A stretch of DNA of 64,000 bases. It comes from an uncultured Eubacteriales bacterium (GTDB taxonomy: Bacteria > Bacillota > Clostridia > Oscillospirales > Oscillospiraceae). This document shows positions 53,281-62,122 of the stretch, in pieces. The DNA lies in contig UROF01000010.1 of the NCBI GenBank assembly GCA_900549475.1, positions 26,148-90,147 of the forward strand, in the 5' to 3' direction. The notes beneath the pieces were generated by a model that saw only the letters and a program-made list of their open reading frames with translations, was not told the DNA's origin and did not search any database. Position 1 is the first letter of the stretch; each line of letters begins with the position of its first letter. Made by a program: the position numbers and the translations under genes.

Positions 53281-53315
53281 AAAACGCTGGCAGACAATTT
53301 GTCTGCCAGCGTTTT
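53281..53315 (+). terminator. rho-independent terminator
   Basis: Fifteen-base perfect arms (53281-53295 with 53301-53315) ending in TTTT, after the reductase gene and before a convergent CLC gene. Confidence 0.8.
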
Positions 53316-53355
53316 ATTGTATCATTGCATCCAAAGGTATGCCGCCGGGATGAGA

Positions 53356-54687
53356 TTACCTGCTCTCTTCAGGAATTTCCGCTCTCTGTCCTTCCCCTGT
53401 CAAGTCACCGGCATGGTGGGCATTGGTGTGGACATTGATATACTGGGCCTTCAGTTTGGAATAGAGGATCGTCTGGCTGGAGTACAGGCCGCTGTATCCA
53501 GACAGCATATAGCTGATACCGCAGGCCAGAGCGAAATACAGCAGTCCGCTATCCCCGAATAGCTCGACCGAGAGGAAGGTAGACGCCAACGGGCAGTTGA
53601 CAGCACCGCAAAACACCGCCACCAGTCCCACTGCCGCCGCAAATCCTGCCGGCAGCCCCAGCAGAGGTCCGACCACGCAGCCAAAGGTAGCGCCTACAAA
53701 GAAAGAGGGCACCACCTCGCCGCCTTTGAAGCCGGCGGAGAGCGTCACAGCGGTAAACAGGATCTTCAGCAGGAACGCAGCAGGCACTGCTTCGCCCTGC
53801 TCCACCGCCCGGGTCACAATACTCATACCAGCACCGTTGTAGTCCGTGGTGCCGCAGAGCAGGGTCAGCGCGATCACCCCCAGGCCGCCTACAACGACTC
53901 GTATGTAGCTGTTGGGCAGTCGCTGGGCCATCTGCTTCTCCGCAAAATGGATGGTCCGGCAGAAGAGGATCGACACCAGCGCACACAGGGCCGCCAGTGC
54001 TGCCACCTTCAGCAGCGTCACTACATCCACTTCCGGGGCGGAGACAGAAAACCGTGTCGGCGCCACCCCCATCAGCTGGGACACCCCGTAGGCTACCAGC
54101 GAAGCTGTCAGGCAGGGCAGGAACGCCGCATGGTAAAACACACCGATACTGATGACCATCATGGCAAACACGGTAGCGGCAAGAGGCGTACCGAACAAAG
54201 CGGTAAAGAAAGCAGCCATGCCCACCATGGTGGCAGTACGCATATCCCGGTCATCCAGGCGGAACAGTCCCCCCACATGATAACCGATGGTACCGCCCAT
54301 CTGGAGGGCAGCCCCCTCCCGGCCGGCAGAACCACCGCACAGATGGGTCAACACCGTACCTACGAAGATGGCCGGCAGCAGCAGGACCGGCAGGCCCTTG
54401 CCCAGACGGACCACATCGATGACATTGTTGGTCCCTTGTCCCTCGGTGCGGGTAAGTTTGTAAAAGGCCACGATCGCGATTCCCGCCAGGGGAAGGCACC
54501 ACAGGAGCCACGGAAATCTACCGCGCAGCAGCTCCGCCTCATGGATACCGATGTGGAACGCCGCTCCTACAGCTCCGCAGATCCCTCCAGTCACCGCTGC
54601 CAAAAGCAGCCACTTCACCAGCGCCTGAAAATACAGACCGATATGCTTCTTTTCCGCGCCAATGGCCCGGACCACCCGCTCTCTCAT
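53356..54687 (-). CDS. CLC-family chloride/fluoride channel or antiporter
   Basis: A 443-residue membrane protein with the CLC inverted-repeat build. GGSAGREGAALQMG holds the external gating Glu of the GREG motif, and GFKGGEVVPSFFVGATFG is the GxFxP-like region. CLC proteins move chloride, proton-coupled chloride or fluoride. The selectivity residues differ from the classical GSGIP, so the ion is uncertain. The start at 54687 follows AGGAGAAC; an in-frame codon at 54708 is less likely. Confidence 0.88.
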   Translation of the reverse strand: MRERVVRAIGAEKKHIGLYFQALVKWLLLAAVTGGICGAVGAAFHIGIHEAELLRGRFPWLLWCLPLAGIAIVAFYKLTRTEGQGTNNVIDVVRLGKGLPVLLLPAIFVGTVLTHLCGGSAGREGAALQMGGTIGYHVGGLFRLDDRDMRTATMVGMAAFFTALFGTPLAATVFAMMVISIGVFYHAAFLPCLTASLVAYGVSQLMGVAPTRFSVSAPEVDVVTLLKVAALAALCALVSILFCRTIHFAEKQMAQRLPNSYIRVVVGGLGVIALTLLCGTTDYNGAGMSIVTRAVEQGEAVPAAFLLKILFTAVTLSAGFKGGEVVPSFFVGATFGCVVGPLLGLPAGFAAAVGLVAVFCGAVNCPLASTFLSVELFGDSGLLYFALACGISYMLSGYSGLYSSQTILYSKLKAQYINVHTNAHHAGDLTGEGQRAEIPEESR

Positions 54688-54763
54688 CCCAGTTCTCCTA
54701 CAACACATATACTATTTTTGCAGTCAATTATCTATCTGCAAAAGGCCAGTTCCCTGCGCCGTA

Positions 54764-56821
54764 TCACAGCTTCATGCACACATCCCAGGCCCGCCAGATA
54801 ACTGTGCGCAGGTTGCCCACAGTGTTGGCATCGCCCACCAGATGGACATGGCGGGAAGCCGGAGCCACAGGCTGCGGCGCATAACCAGTACAAACTACCA
54901 CGCTGTCGCAGGCTACGTCAAAAATCTTGCCGTCCTTGTCCTTCAGCGTCACGCCGTCAGGCCGGATCTCCTGGGCTGTCGTCTCCAGATACACCGGAGC
55001 CTTGTGGAGGGCCAGAGTCTCCCGCAGGAAGGAGGAGTTGGCAAGGCATACCCCACGCACAGCAATAAGATCGTTCTTCATCTCCACGATGACAGGCTGC
55101 TTACCCTTGAGAATCAGGTCATAGGCGATCTCGCAGCCGGTAAGGCCGCCGCCGATAATGACCACCTTCTCACCAGTCTCCCGACCATAGAGATACTCGG
55201 TGGCTTCCATGGCGTTTTCCAGGCCGGGAATGGGAGGCTTCTTGGAAACCGAGCCGGTGGCTACCACCACCTCATCAACCCCCAGAGACGCTACGTCCGT
55301 CACCTCGGTATTCATGTGGACCGTGATGTCCCGCTTGGCGATCTCCCGGCGGTACCACTCAATGAGCTCCCGGTCCTTCTCCTTATAGGAAGGAGCGGCA
55401 GCGGCAATGAACACGCCGCCCAGCCGGTCGGATTTCTCATAGAGGTCCACCTTGTGACCCCGGGCCGCCAGCACCATGGCGCTCTCCATACCGCCGATGC
55501 CGCCGCCGATAACAGCGATCCGCTTGGGATTATCGGTCTTTTGGATGCGGTACTTCTTGGTCTGCATGGTCCGGGGATTCAATGCGCAGCGGGCCATGTG
55601 GATGGCATCCATCAGGTCCTGATCATTGGCGGAACCCTCATAGCGGGCCATGGTGAAGCAGGCGTTGTGGCAGCAGATACAGGGCTTGATGTCCTCTTCC
55701 CGCTCCTCCATGAGCTTTGTGACCCAGGCAGAGTCGGTGAGAAACTGCCGGGCCACGCCCATGGCGTCGATCTTACCGGCAGCAATGGCGGCAGCGCCGT
55801 CCTCCGGGTTCATACGGCCGGCGCAGACCACGGGGATATCCACAAACTTCTTGATGTGGCTCACATCCTCCAGGTTGCAGTTGACAGGCATATATGCCGG
55901 GGGATGGGCCCAGTACCAGGCGTCATAGGTGCCGTTATCGCAGTTGAGCATATCGTAGCCCGCATCCTGGAGGAACTTGGCAGCGATCTCCGACTCGGCC
56001 ATATCACGGCCGACCTCTACATAGTTGTCGCCCTCCTCCGGCAGGGCACCCTGACGGAAGCCCTTGGTCTTGGACACTACGGAGTAGCGCAGAGACACGG
56101 GGAAATCCTGGCCGCAGCGAGCCTTGATGGCTTTGACGATGTCAGCGGCAAAGCGGTAACGGTTCTCCAGACTGCCGCCGTACTCATCGGTGCGCTGATT
56201 GGTGTACTTGGTGGCAAACTGGTCCAGGGTATAGCCCTCGTGGACCGCGTGGACTTCGATACCGTCCACACCAGCGTCCATGCAGAGCTTGGCGGTCTTG
56301 GCATACGCCTCCACGATCTCATCGATCTCCTTTACCGTCAGGGGGCGGGAGTAGACCCCGTCAGCCCAGCGGTTGGGGGTGGCAGAGGCGCTGGCCGTGA
56401 TGTAGTCCATATCGAAGATGGGCTTGCCCAGGGTACCCAACACCTTGTTGTTCATCATCTTCACCATCAGGTCATTGACGGCCATGGCCCGGCCCATACC
56501 GGCGGTGATCTGGATAAAAAGTTTGGCCCCGGTCTTATGGAACTCCTCCATAAATTTCTTGAGCTCTTTGAATTTTCCGGTGTTCTGGTACAGCCAGCGG
56601 CCGCCCATAGTATCCCGGATAGGCGCGATGCCGGGGAGGATCAGTCCCGCGTTATTGCGGGCCCGCTCCAGCAGGAAGTGGGCCGCCTCCTTGTCGAAGT
56701 GGTTGGGCTCCATCCAGCCGAAGATGGACGTGCCGCCCATGGAGCACATGACGATGCGGTTTTTGATCTCCAGGTTGCCGATCTTCCAGGGGGTAAACAA
56801 TGCCTCATACTCTTTCTTCAT
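54764..56821 (-). CDS. old-yellow-enzyme-type iron-sulfur flavoprotein (2-enoate/2,4-dienoyl-CoA reductase family)
   Basis: A 685-residue multi-cofactor reductase. Residues about 1-360 form the FMN barrel (FTPWKIGNLEIKNRIVMCSM, active-site region IEVHAVHEGYTLDQF, PVVCAGRM). A cysteine cluster CICCHNAC plus a later Cys binds [4Fe-4S]. Residues about 395-685 form FAD and NAD domains with RIAVIGGGIGGMESAMVLA and VVIIGGGLTGCEIAYDL. The family reduces activated C=C bonds (2-enoates, dienoyl-CoA, bile-acid 4-enes). It follows the two aconitase X genes by 18 bases, so its substrate may be linked to theirs. Confidence 0.9.
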   Translation of the reverse strand: MKKEYEALFTPWKIGNLEIKNRIVMCSMGGTSIFGWMEPNHFDKEAAHFLLERARNNAGLILPGIAPIRDTMGGRWLYQNTGKFKELKKFMEEFHKTGAKLFIQITAGMGRAMAVNDLMVKMMNNKVLGTLGKPIFDMDYITASASATPNRWADGVYSRPLTVKEIDEIVEAYAKTAKLCMDAGVDGIEVHAVHEGYTLDQFATKYTNQRTDEYGGSLENRYRFAADIVKAIKARCGQDFPVSLRYSVVSKTKGFRQGALPEEGDNYVEVGRDMAESEIAAKFLQDAGYDMLNCDNGTYDAWYWAHPPAYMPVNCNLEDVSHIKKFVDIPVVCAGRMNPEDGAAAIAAGKIDAMGVARQFLTDSAWVTKLMEEREEDIKPCICCHNACFTMARYEGSANDQDLMDAIHMARCALNPRTMQTKKYRIQKTDNPKRIAVIGGGIGGMESAMVLAARGHKVDLYEKSDRLGGVFIAAAAPSYKEKDRELIEWYRREIAKRDITVHMNTEVTDVASLGVDEVVVATGSVSKKPPIPGLENAMEATEYLYGRETGEKVVIIGGGLTGCEIAYDLILKGKQPVIVEMKNDLIAVRGVCLANSSFLRETLALHKAPVYLETTAQEIRPDGVTLKDKDGKIFDVACDSVVVCTGYAPQPVAPASRHVHLVGDANTVGNLRTVIWRAWDVCMKL

Positions 56822-56839
56822 CGTGTCTCTCCTTCCTGA

Positions 56840-57286
56840 TTATCCTTCTACCGTTATCGTGCCGTCCTGTGACACGGAAATCATCATACCATCCTTTACA
56901 TACTCCAGGAACTCCTCCCCCAGGCTGTCCACCACCGGCATGACAGCATCAGTCCAGTTGGCCGCCAGAATGGCTCCGGAGGCCGCCAGGGAGTCAATGG
57001 GCTTGGAAAACAGCATGCAGGCGGGCTGCTTGCCCATGGCGCAGGCGGTATAGAGCACCATGCCACCAGTAGTGGAACCGATGGTCTCGGGAAGGCACAG
57101 CGCTTTCCCGATCATGGGTTTTTTATAGAGATCAGGGTTATTCTGATCCCCGCACTTCACCTGTTTGTCCCCAAACATCAGGGCCATCTGGTAGCTGGCC
57201 AGGGTATTGAGGCCGCCGTGGGACACCAGAGCCGGGGCCTTCACTGTACCAGGCGTGACCACACGCCCTTTGAATACTCTGCTCAT
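56840..57286 (-). CDS. aconitase X small (swivel) subunit
   Basis: A 148-residue DUF126-type protein: swivelling beta domain with GRVVTPGTVKAPALVS, the Ser-containing SHGG loop and GSTTGGMVLYTAC. It pairs with the large subunit whose stop is one base upstream. Bacterial aconitase X enzymes include cis-3-hydroxy-L-proline dehydratase; archaeal ones act on phosphomevalonate. Confidence 0.88.
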   Translation of the reverse strand: MSRVFKGRVVTPGTVKAPALVSHGGLNTLASYQMALMFGDKQVKCGDQNNPDLYKKPMIGKALCLPETIGSTTGGMVLYTACAMGKQPACMLFSKPIDSLAASGAILAANWTDAVMPVVDSLGEEFLEYVKDGMMISVSQDGTITVEG

Positions 57287-57287
57287 G

Positions 57288-58559
57288 TTATTTGCCCTCC
57301 TTGGTGATCTTGGCCAGGATCTCCTCGTCGGAGTAGAACCGGGCGCTGGTATAGGTCCGCAGCTTATTGGAAGAGGTGATCACCGGCATTTTCTTGGACA
57401 GGGGATTGTTCATGTACATCAGGGGGCAAATGGTGCTGAGGATCACACCGGTGGCTTTCAGCCTTGCGGCGTACTCCGTCCGGTTGAACTCCTTTACCAC
57501 ACCGGGGGCGGAGGTAAATACGGTGGGGATCAGGACCTTTTGATTCCCGGCGGCCTTGAGCCCCTGCTCCACCTTCACCGTCCAGTCCTTCAGCTGGCTG
57601 AGGGTCATGTGGGGACAGCCCATGAAGCACAGCTTGGGCTTGGCGTTCAGATCTTTCCAGATGCAGGGGTAGCTGCGGCGCACCCGTTCCAGCTCCGCGT
57701 CGTCCACTATGTATACCGGCGCGTTCTCCCGGATGATGCTCTCTCCTACCTCCACCGCCTCCGGTGTCAGGTTTTCGATATGGTAGAGGCCCACAGAACC
57801 ATTGGAGGCACAGGCAGCCCCGAAATCCTTCAGATATGTGCAGGCACTCTCATTCAGTTCCTTCCCCAGCCACTTGTCCAAGCCACGGACATAGGGCACC
57901 TTCTCCAGGACCTTCATCCCCACTGCAGACCCCAAAAGCTGGGCGTCAGGCAGCTTGGAGGTCCGCAGCTCCACGATCCAGTCTGCCTTCCGGCCGTCGT
58001 CGGTGAGCAGACCAAACTCCGGCACGAACCCAGCAATAGAGCCCATCAGCTCGATGATGCCGGAGTTGCGGTTACACCGGGCGCCCAGTACGCTGTTGGC
58101 ATAGACCACAGCGGAGGATTCCGCCCAGGACAGAACCTCTCCCCGCTGGGGCACATTTCCCGCCTGGGGCAGATAGCAGGCGCAGGTATAGGCATCCTCT
58201 CCCATCAAGCCCAGCTTCCGCAGCTGTTCCTCATAGTGCTCCTGCTGACTGTACATAAATTTAAATACAACGTTCTGCAGAAAGGACGAGGGAATATTCT
58301 TGTCCAACGGACGGGGATCAGCGGAAAAGGGCTGCTTGCTCACCGCACCGGCCGCCAGCAGCTGGTCGTAGAGCTCGTACACCGGCTTCATCACGCCGAT
58401 GCCGAAGCTGATGACCGTGTGGCCGTACTTGCTGGTGACTGGCACCATCCGCTCCGCGCCAAAGGCCTCGCCGTACATGATCAGGGTCTTGACCACTTTA
58501 GCCATGGTCTCTCCCTTCTCACCATCCAGCAAGGCCTGCTGTTCCTTGGTAAGAATCAT
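57288..58559 (-). CDS. aconitase X catalytic subunit (possible cis-3-hydroxyproline dehydratase)
   Basis: A 423-residue DUF521-type protein. Conserved cysteines for the iron-sulfur centre can be seen in CACYLPQAG, GARCNRNSG and the C-terminal CPLMYMNNP, with YGHTVISFGIG and CPHMTLSQL as family blocks. It forms a dehydratase with the small subunit. By family the best-known bacterial reaction is dehydration of cis-3-hydroxy-L-proline; this is not proven by sequence here. First gene of a three-gene operon with a promoter at 58634-58662, opposite a LysR gene. Confidence 0.87.
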   Translation of the reverse strand: MILTKEQQALLDGEKGETMAKVVKTLIMYGEAFGAERMVPVTSKYGHTVISFGIGVMKPVYELYDQLLAAGAVSKQPFSADPRPLDKNIPSSFLQNVVFKFMYSQQEHYEEQLRKLGLMGEDAYTCACYLPQAGNVPQRGEVLSWAESSAVVYANSVLGARCNRNSGIIELMGSIAGFVPEFGLLTDDGRKADWIVELRTSKLPDAQLLGSAVGMKVLEKVPYVRGLDKWLGKELNESACTYLKDFGAACASNGSVGLYHIENLTPEAVEVGESIIRENAPVYIVDDAELERVRRSYPCIWKDLNAKPKLCFMGCPHMTLSQLKDWTVKVEQGLKAAGNQKVLIPTVFTSAPGVVKEFNRTEYAARLKATGVILSTICPLMYMNNPLSKKMPVITSSNKLRTYTSARFYSDEEILAKITKEGK

Positions 58560-58633
58560 AGGTTCATCTCTCCTTTTTCAGCAGCTTACCGCTGAATATC
58601 TTCCTCATGCCCGTCACCGGGCTGTATGGATTC

Positions 58634-58662
58634 AGTATACCACACTTACTGTAAGGATACAA
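58634..58662 (-). promoter_or_regulatory. promoter of the aconitase X operon with a dyad in the spacer
   Basis: TTGTAT (58657-58662) and TATACT (58634-58639) with a 17-base spacer on the minus strand. CTTAC-T-GTAAG (58645-58655) inside the spacer could be part of a LysR-family site. Confidence 0.55.
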
Positions 58663-58887
58663 AGAAAATCCCAACGATTTCCGTAATTACTGCCGCCGCA
58701 ATTCCATAGAACCAACACTTTCCCGGCGCTCTTCCCTCTTTACCTGCCAGTTCTGCCTGGATTTTCTCTATTTACGGTACCTGAAAAAAATAGTATAGTA
58801 ACAGCAAACGTCCCCTTCCGGCAATCCGCCTGTCATTTCCCGAATTGCCGCCATCCACAAAATGAATAGTCAATATTCTGCAAATTA
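58663..58887. other. regulatory intergenic region between AcnX operon and lysR-type gene
   Basis: AT-rich, without open frames. No RNA structure recognised. It probably carries LysR-type binding sites, since both divergent promoters lie at its ends. Confidence 0.4.
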
Positions 58888-58916
58888 TTGTCTAAAACCA
58901 CCGATTTTGTTATATT
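58888..58916 (+). promoter_or_regulatory. promoter of the LysR-family gene
   Basis: TTGTCT (58888-58893) and TATATT (58911-58916) with a 17-base spacer; ATG at 58958. Confidence 0.55.
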
Positions 58917-58957
58917 TATGTCAGGGGCGTTAAGATTCTGCTAGGGAGTGGAAAATT

Positions 58958-59890
58958 ATGAACCTCCAAACATTACGTTATGTCGTAGCGATTGAGCAGG
59001 CCGGTTCCTTTACCAAAGCCTCTCAGTACCTCTACGTCTCCCAATCCACCCTGAGCCGGGCGGTTAAGGAACTGGAGGATCAGATAGGCATTACTCTGTT
59101 CCACCGCACCAACCAAGGCGTCCATCCCACTTACGATGGCCTGCAGTTCTTAGGAAGAGTAAATCATCTTCTGCAGGAGATCGATCAGCTGGAAGGGCAA
59201 TACTTTGCCCCCAGCAAAGATGGAGAGACCTCCCTTCTGGTTGCTACACAGCGCTGCACACCGATCATTCACGCCTACACCACTTACTACCAGCGTCACT
59301 GCCAGGGGCAGGAGCTGGTCAATCTGGTGCTGCAGGAGGAAACGACAGATAACATCCTCCAGCTGGTTGGCGGCGGTACCTTCGGCCTGGGCATCCTGCA
59401 CTATACCAGCGACCAGGAGGAATCCTTTCTCCAGAAGTGTCAGGAATTCCAGCTCCAGGGGGAACTGTTTCACCGCAGCCCGGTGGTTGCTCAGGTACGC
59501 TGCAACCATCCCCTGGCCAGCAGAGTTTCCCTTTCGATTGAAGATCTGCTGCCATATCCCCATATTACCTATACCAATGAAAACCTCACCGGCATCAACT
59601 ACTGCTCCGATATCACCGTGTACAATCCTGCCATCCTGAAAAAGCGCATCGTCATCCAGGACCGGGGCACTCTGCGCAACATTATCACTCACACAGATGG
59701 CTACTACATCGGCTGCGATTACAGCCGCTTTACCTACATGGAGGATCTGGACCGGCGATACATTCCCCTGGATGGAATTCCCTTCACCCTCAATACCATG
59801 TGGGTACGCCGTACAGGCCACGTCCTCACCCAGGCAGAGCGGGACTTTATCGGTATCATAAACGAGATCTACGCCCACGAACCCCGGTAG
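58958..59890 (+). CDS. LysR-family transcriptional regulator
   Basis: A 310-residue regulator with the classical N-terminal helix-turn-helix (LRYVVAIEQAGSFTKASQYLYVSQSTLSRAVKELEDQIG) and a two-lobe effector domain. It is divergent from the aconitase X-flavoprotein operon and upstream of the transporter, amidohydrolase and kinase genes, so it could control either side. Effector unknown. Confidence 0.92.
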   Translation: MNLQTLRYVVAIEQAGSFTKASQYLYVSQSTLSRAVKELEDQIGITLFHRTNQGVHPTYDGLQFLGRVNHLLQEIDQLEGQYFAPSKDGETSLLVATQRCTPIIHAYTTYYQRHCQGQELVNLVLQEETTDNILQLVGGGTFGLGILHYTSDQEESFLQKCQEFQLQGELFHRSPVVAQVRCNHPLASRVSLSIEDLLPYPHITYTNENLTGINYCSDITVYNPAILKKRIVIQDRGTLRNIITHTDGYYIGCDYSRFTYMEDLDRRYIPLDGIPFTLNTMWVRRTGHVLTQAERDFIGIINEIYAHEPR

Positions 59891-59966
59891 AGGATGTTTT
59901 TTGGAAATTGCAGGTGAAATAGCCTGTTTTTTCAACTTTACATTAGCAGGAGGAGAGAAATCAACC

Positions 59967-60776
59967 ATGCAGAACAAAGCCAAAGAAAAGAAAGGCATCC
60001 TGAAGGGTGGAAACCTGAACCCCTTCCTGGTGCTGATGACCATGGTGGTGATCTGCACCATCGTGTCCTACTTTGTCGTTCCCGGCGCCTTTGACCGTGA
60101 GACGGTAGACGGCGTCAGCCGCGTCGTGGCAGGCAGCTACCACAGCGTGGAGCGCACACCGCTGAGCTTCTTTGAGATGTTCCTCACTGTCCCCAACGGA
60201 CTGGCCGCTTCCGCCGCCATGATGTTCGCCGTGATGATCATCGGCGGTGTTGCCGCTGCCATCATCAACCGCGTATCTCCCACCGACACCGTCAACATGA
60301 TCCTGGACGGCATGCGCGGTGCTATGGCCGGCGCCCTCATCATCGGCGCTGCCCGCGCGGTGCAGATTGCCATGACCGACGGCGGTCTGATCGATCCCCT
60401 GGTCTATGGCCTCTCCAGCCTGCTCAACAACGCATCCGCCTACCTCACCACCGTCGGCATGTTCATCATCAACACGCTGGTGAACTTCTTCATCCCCTCC
60501 GGTTCCGGTCAGGCTACCGCTGTTATGCCCATCATGATCCCTCTGGCCGACATGCTGGATATTACCCGGCAGACTGCTGTTCTTGCCTTCCAGTTGGGTG
60601 ATGGTATTTCCAACACCTTCTGGCCCACCAACGGCACCCTGCTGATCTACCTGGGCCTGTCCAAGGTGCCTCTCAAGAGCTGGTACAAGTTTATTCTGCC
60701 TCTGCAGTTCATCTTCCTGCTGGCAGAGCTCGTCATGCTGTTCGTGGCTTGCCAGATTGGTTACGGTCCCATGTAA
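59967..60776 (+). CDS. YfcC-like transporter lacking its central region
   Basis: A 269-residue membrane protein with AGGAGGAGA before the ATG at 59967. The N-terminal part (LNPFLVLMTMVVICTIVSYFVVPGAF) and the C-terminal part (MAGALIIGAARAVQIAMTDGG, FIIN-type helix, NFFIPSGSGQATAVMPIMIPLADML) both match the YfcC/arginine-ornithine-antiporter-like family, whose members are about 460-510 residues. About 200 residues seem to be missing between FAVMIIGG and VAAAIINRVSP, with the frame kept. Probably non-functional or strongly altered, unless a shortened form has a role of its own. Confidence 0.75.
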   Translation: MQNKAKEKKGILKGGNLNPFLVLMTMVVICTIVSYFVVPGAFDRETVDGVSRVVAGSYHSVERTPLSFFEMFLTVPNGLAASAAMMFAVMIIGGVAAAIINRVSPTDTVNMILDGMRGAMAGALIIGAARAVQIAMTDGGLIDPLVYGLSSLLNNASAYLTTVGMFIINTLVNFFIPSGSGQATAVMPIMIPLADMLDITRQTAVLAFQLGDGISNTFWPTNGTLLIYLGLSKVPLKSWYKFILPLQFIFLLAELVMLFVACQIGYGPM

Positions 60777-60856
60777 CAAATATCCGCTATTGCAAAACAA
60801 ACACGTTTCCCATTTGTTCCCCCTAGATTTTCTATTTTATTTTCAGGTGATTGATT

Positions 60857-62026
60857 ATGGATGTGATGAATGAAGTTTTAAAGCACCGGCAGTACGGGGT
60901 CGACCTGCGCCGCCATTTCCACCGCCACCCTGAGCTGAGCTGGCAGGAGTTTGAGACCGCCAAGCGGATTCGTCAGGAGCTGACGGAAATGGGTATCCCC
61001 TATGTGGAGGTTGCCGGTACCGGTACCGTCGCCACCATCAAAGGCGACCGGGACAAGCCGGTTATCGGCCTGCGCTGCGACATCGACGCCCTGCCCATCC
61101 GCGAGGTGAAGGATCTGCCCTATCGCTCCGAGAACGAAGGCGTCATGCATGCCTGCGGCCACGACTCCCATATCACTATGCTGCTGCTGGCGGCAAAGGT
61201 ACTCTCCGAACACAAGGATGAGCTGCACTGCACTGTAAAGCTCTTTTTCCAGCCGGCAGAAGAGGCCATGAACGGTGCCCAGAAGATCCTGGAGACCGGT
61301 CTGGCAGATGATCTGGACACGGTGGCCGGTATGCATATTTTCCCCTACCTTCCCTGCGGAACCATCTCTGTGGAAGAGGGCCCCCGCTATACCTCTGCCG
61401 GCTTCATGCGCATCAAGATCATCGGCAAGAGCGGACACGGCGCCATGCCCCAGTTCCTGGTGGACCCCATCTATGTCGGCGCAAAGGTTGTAGATGCCCT
61501 CCAGAGCATCGTCAGCCGCGAAGTCAACCCCAACGACACCCTGGTCATCAGCATCTGCACGTTCCACAGCGGTTCCCTCCCCAACATCTTCGATCAGACA
61601 GCTGAGCTCACCGGAACGGTGCGCACCTTCAACGCAGAACTGGCCAAGGAACTGCCTGATATCATCGAGCGTGTGGTCCGGAATACCTGCGCGGCCTACC
61701 GTGCGGAGTGTGAGTACGACTACTACTGCAACATTCCCGCCACTATCAACGATGCCCGCTGCAGTGCGATCGCTGAGGGTTCTGTCAAAAAAATTCTGGG
61801 AGATAAGGGCCTGGTAAAATACACCAAGGCCCCTGGCGGCGAGGATTTCGCCTACTTCCTGGAGCGCACTCCCGGCGTATACGCCTTTGTGGGCTGCCGG
61901 AACGAAGAGAAGGACTGCTGCTATTCCCTCCATCATGACCACTTTGATCTGGATGAAGATGCTATGTTCAACGGCGCAGCCTTCTATGTCCAATACCTGC
62001 TGGATGCCCAGGAGCAGCAGTGGTAA
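60857..62026 (+). CDS. M20 family metallo-amidohydrolase (aminoacylase/hippurate hydrolase-like)
   Basis: A 389-residue enzyme of the M20D group. Metal ligands and catalytic residues are visible: HACGHDSH, the Glu pair in PAEEAMNGA, GMHIFPY, the lid-domain KSGHGAMPQF and the final His in SLHHDHFDLD. Such enzymes remove acyl groups from amino acids or hydrolyse peptides of small size. AGGTGA precedes the ATG at 60857; an in-frame TTG at 60851 is less likely. It lies between transporter and kinase genes on one strand. Confidence 0.9.
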   Translation: MDVMNEVLKHRQYGVDLRRHFHRHPELSWQEFETAKRIRQELTEMGIPYVEVAGTGTVATIKGDRDKPVIGLRCDIDALPIREVKDLPYRSENEGVMHACGHDSHITMLLLAAKVLSEHKDELHCTVKLFFQPAEEAMNGAQKILETGLADDLDTVAGMHIFPYLPCGTISVEEGPRYTSAGFMRIKIIGKSGHGAMPQFLVDPIYVGAKVVDALQSIVSREVNPNDTLVISICTFHSGSLPNIFDQTAELTGTVRTFNAELAKELPDIIERVVRNTCAAYRAECEYDYYCNIPATINDARCSAIAEGSVKKILGDKGLVKYTKAPGGEDFAYFLERTPGVYAFVGCRNEEKDCCYSLHHDHFDLDEDAMFNGAAFYVQYLLDAQEQQW

Positions 62027-62122
62027 TTCTGCCATCGCCTCTTACGACATCACCATATATCTCCCTGCCGGCGAGCACTCTGTGCCCGCTGGCGAGGACT
62101 TTTCGCACAGGAGAAAACCACT

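Noticed and set aside
54662..56839. 725-codon open frame on the plus strand opposite the iron-sulfur flavoprotein
   Set aside because: Antisense shadow of a well-supported gene; no RBS and no recognisable domain.
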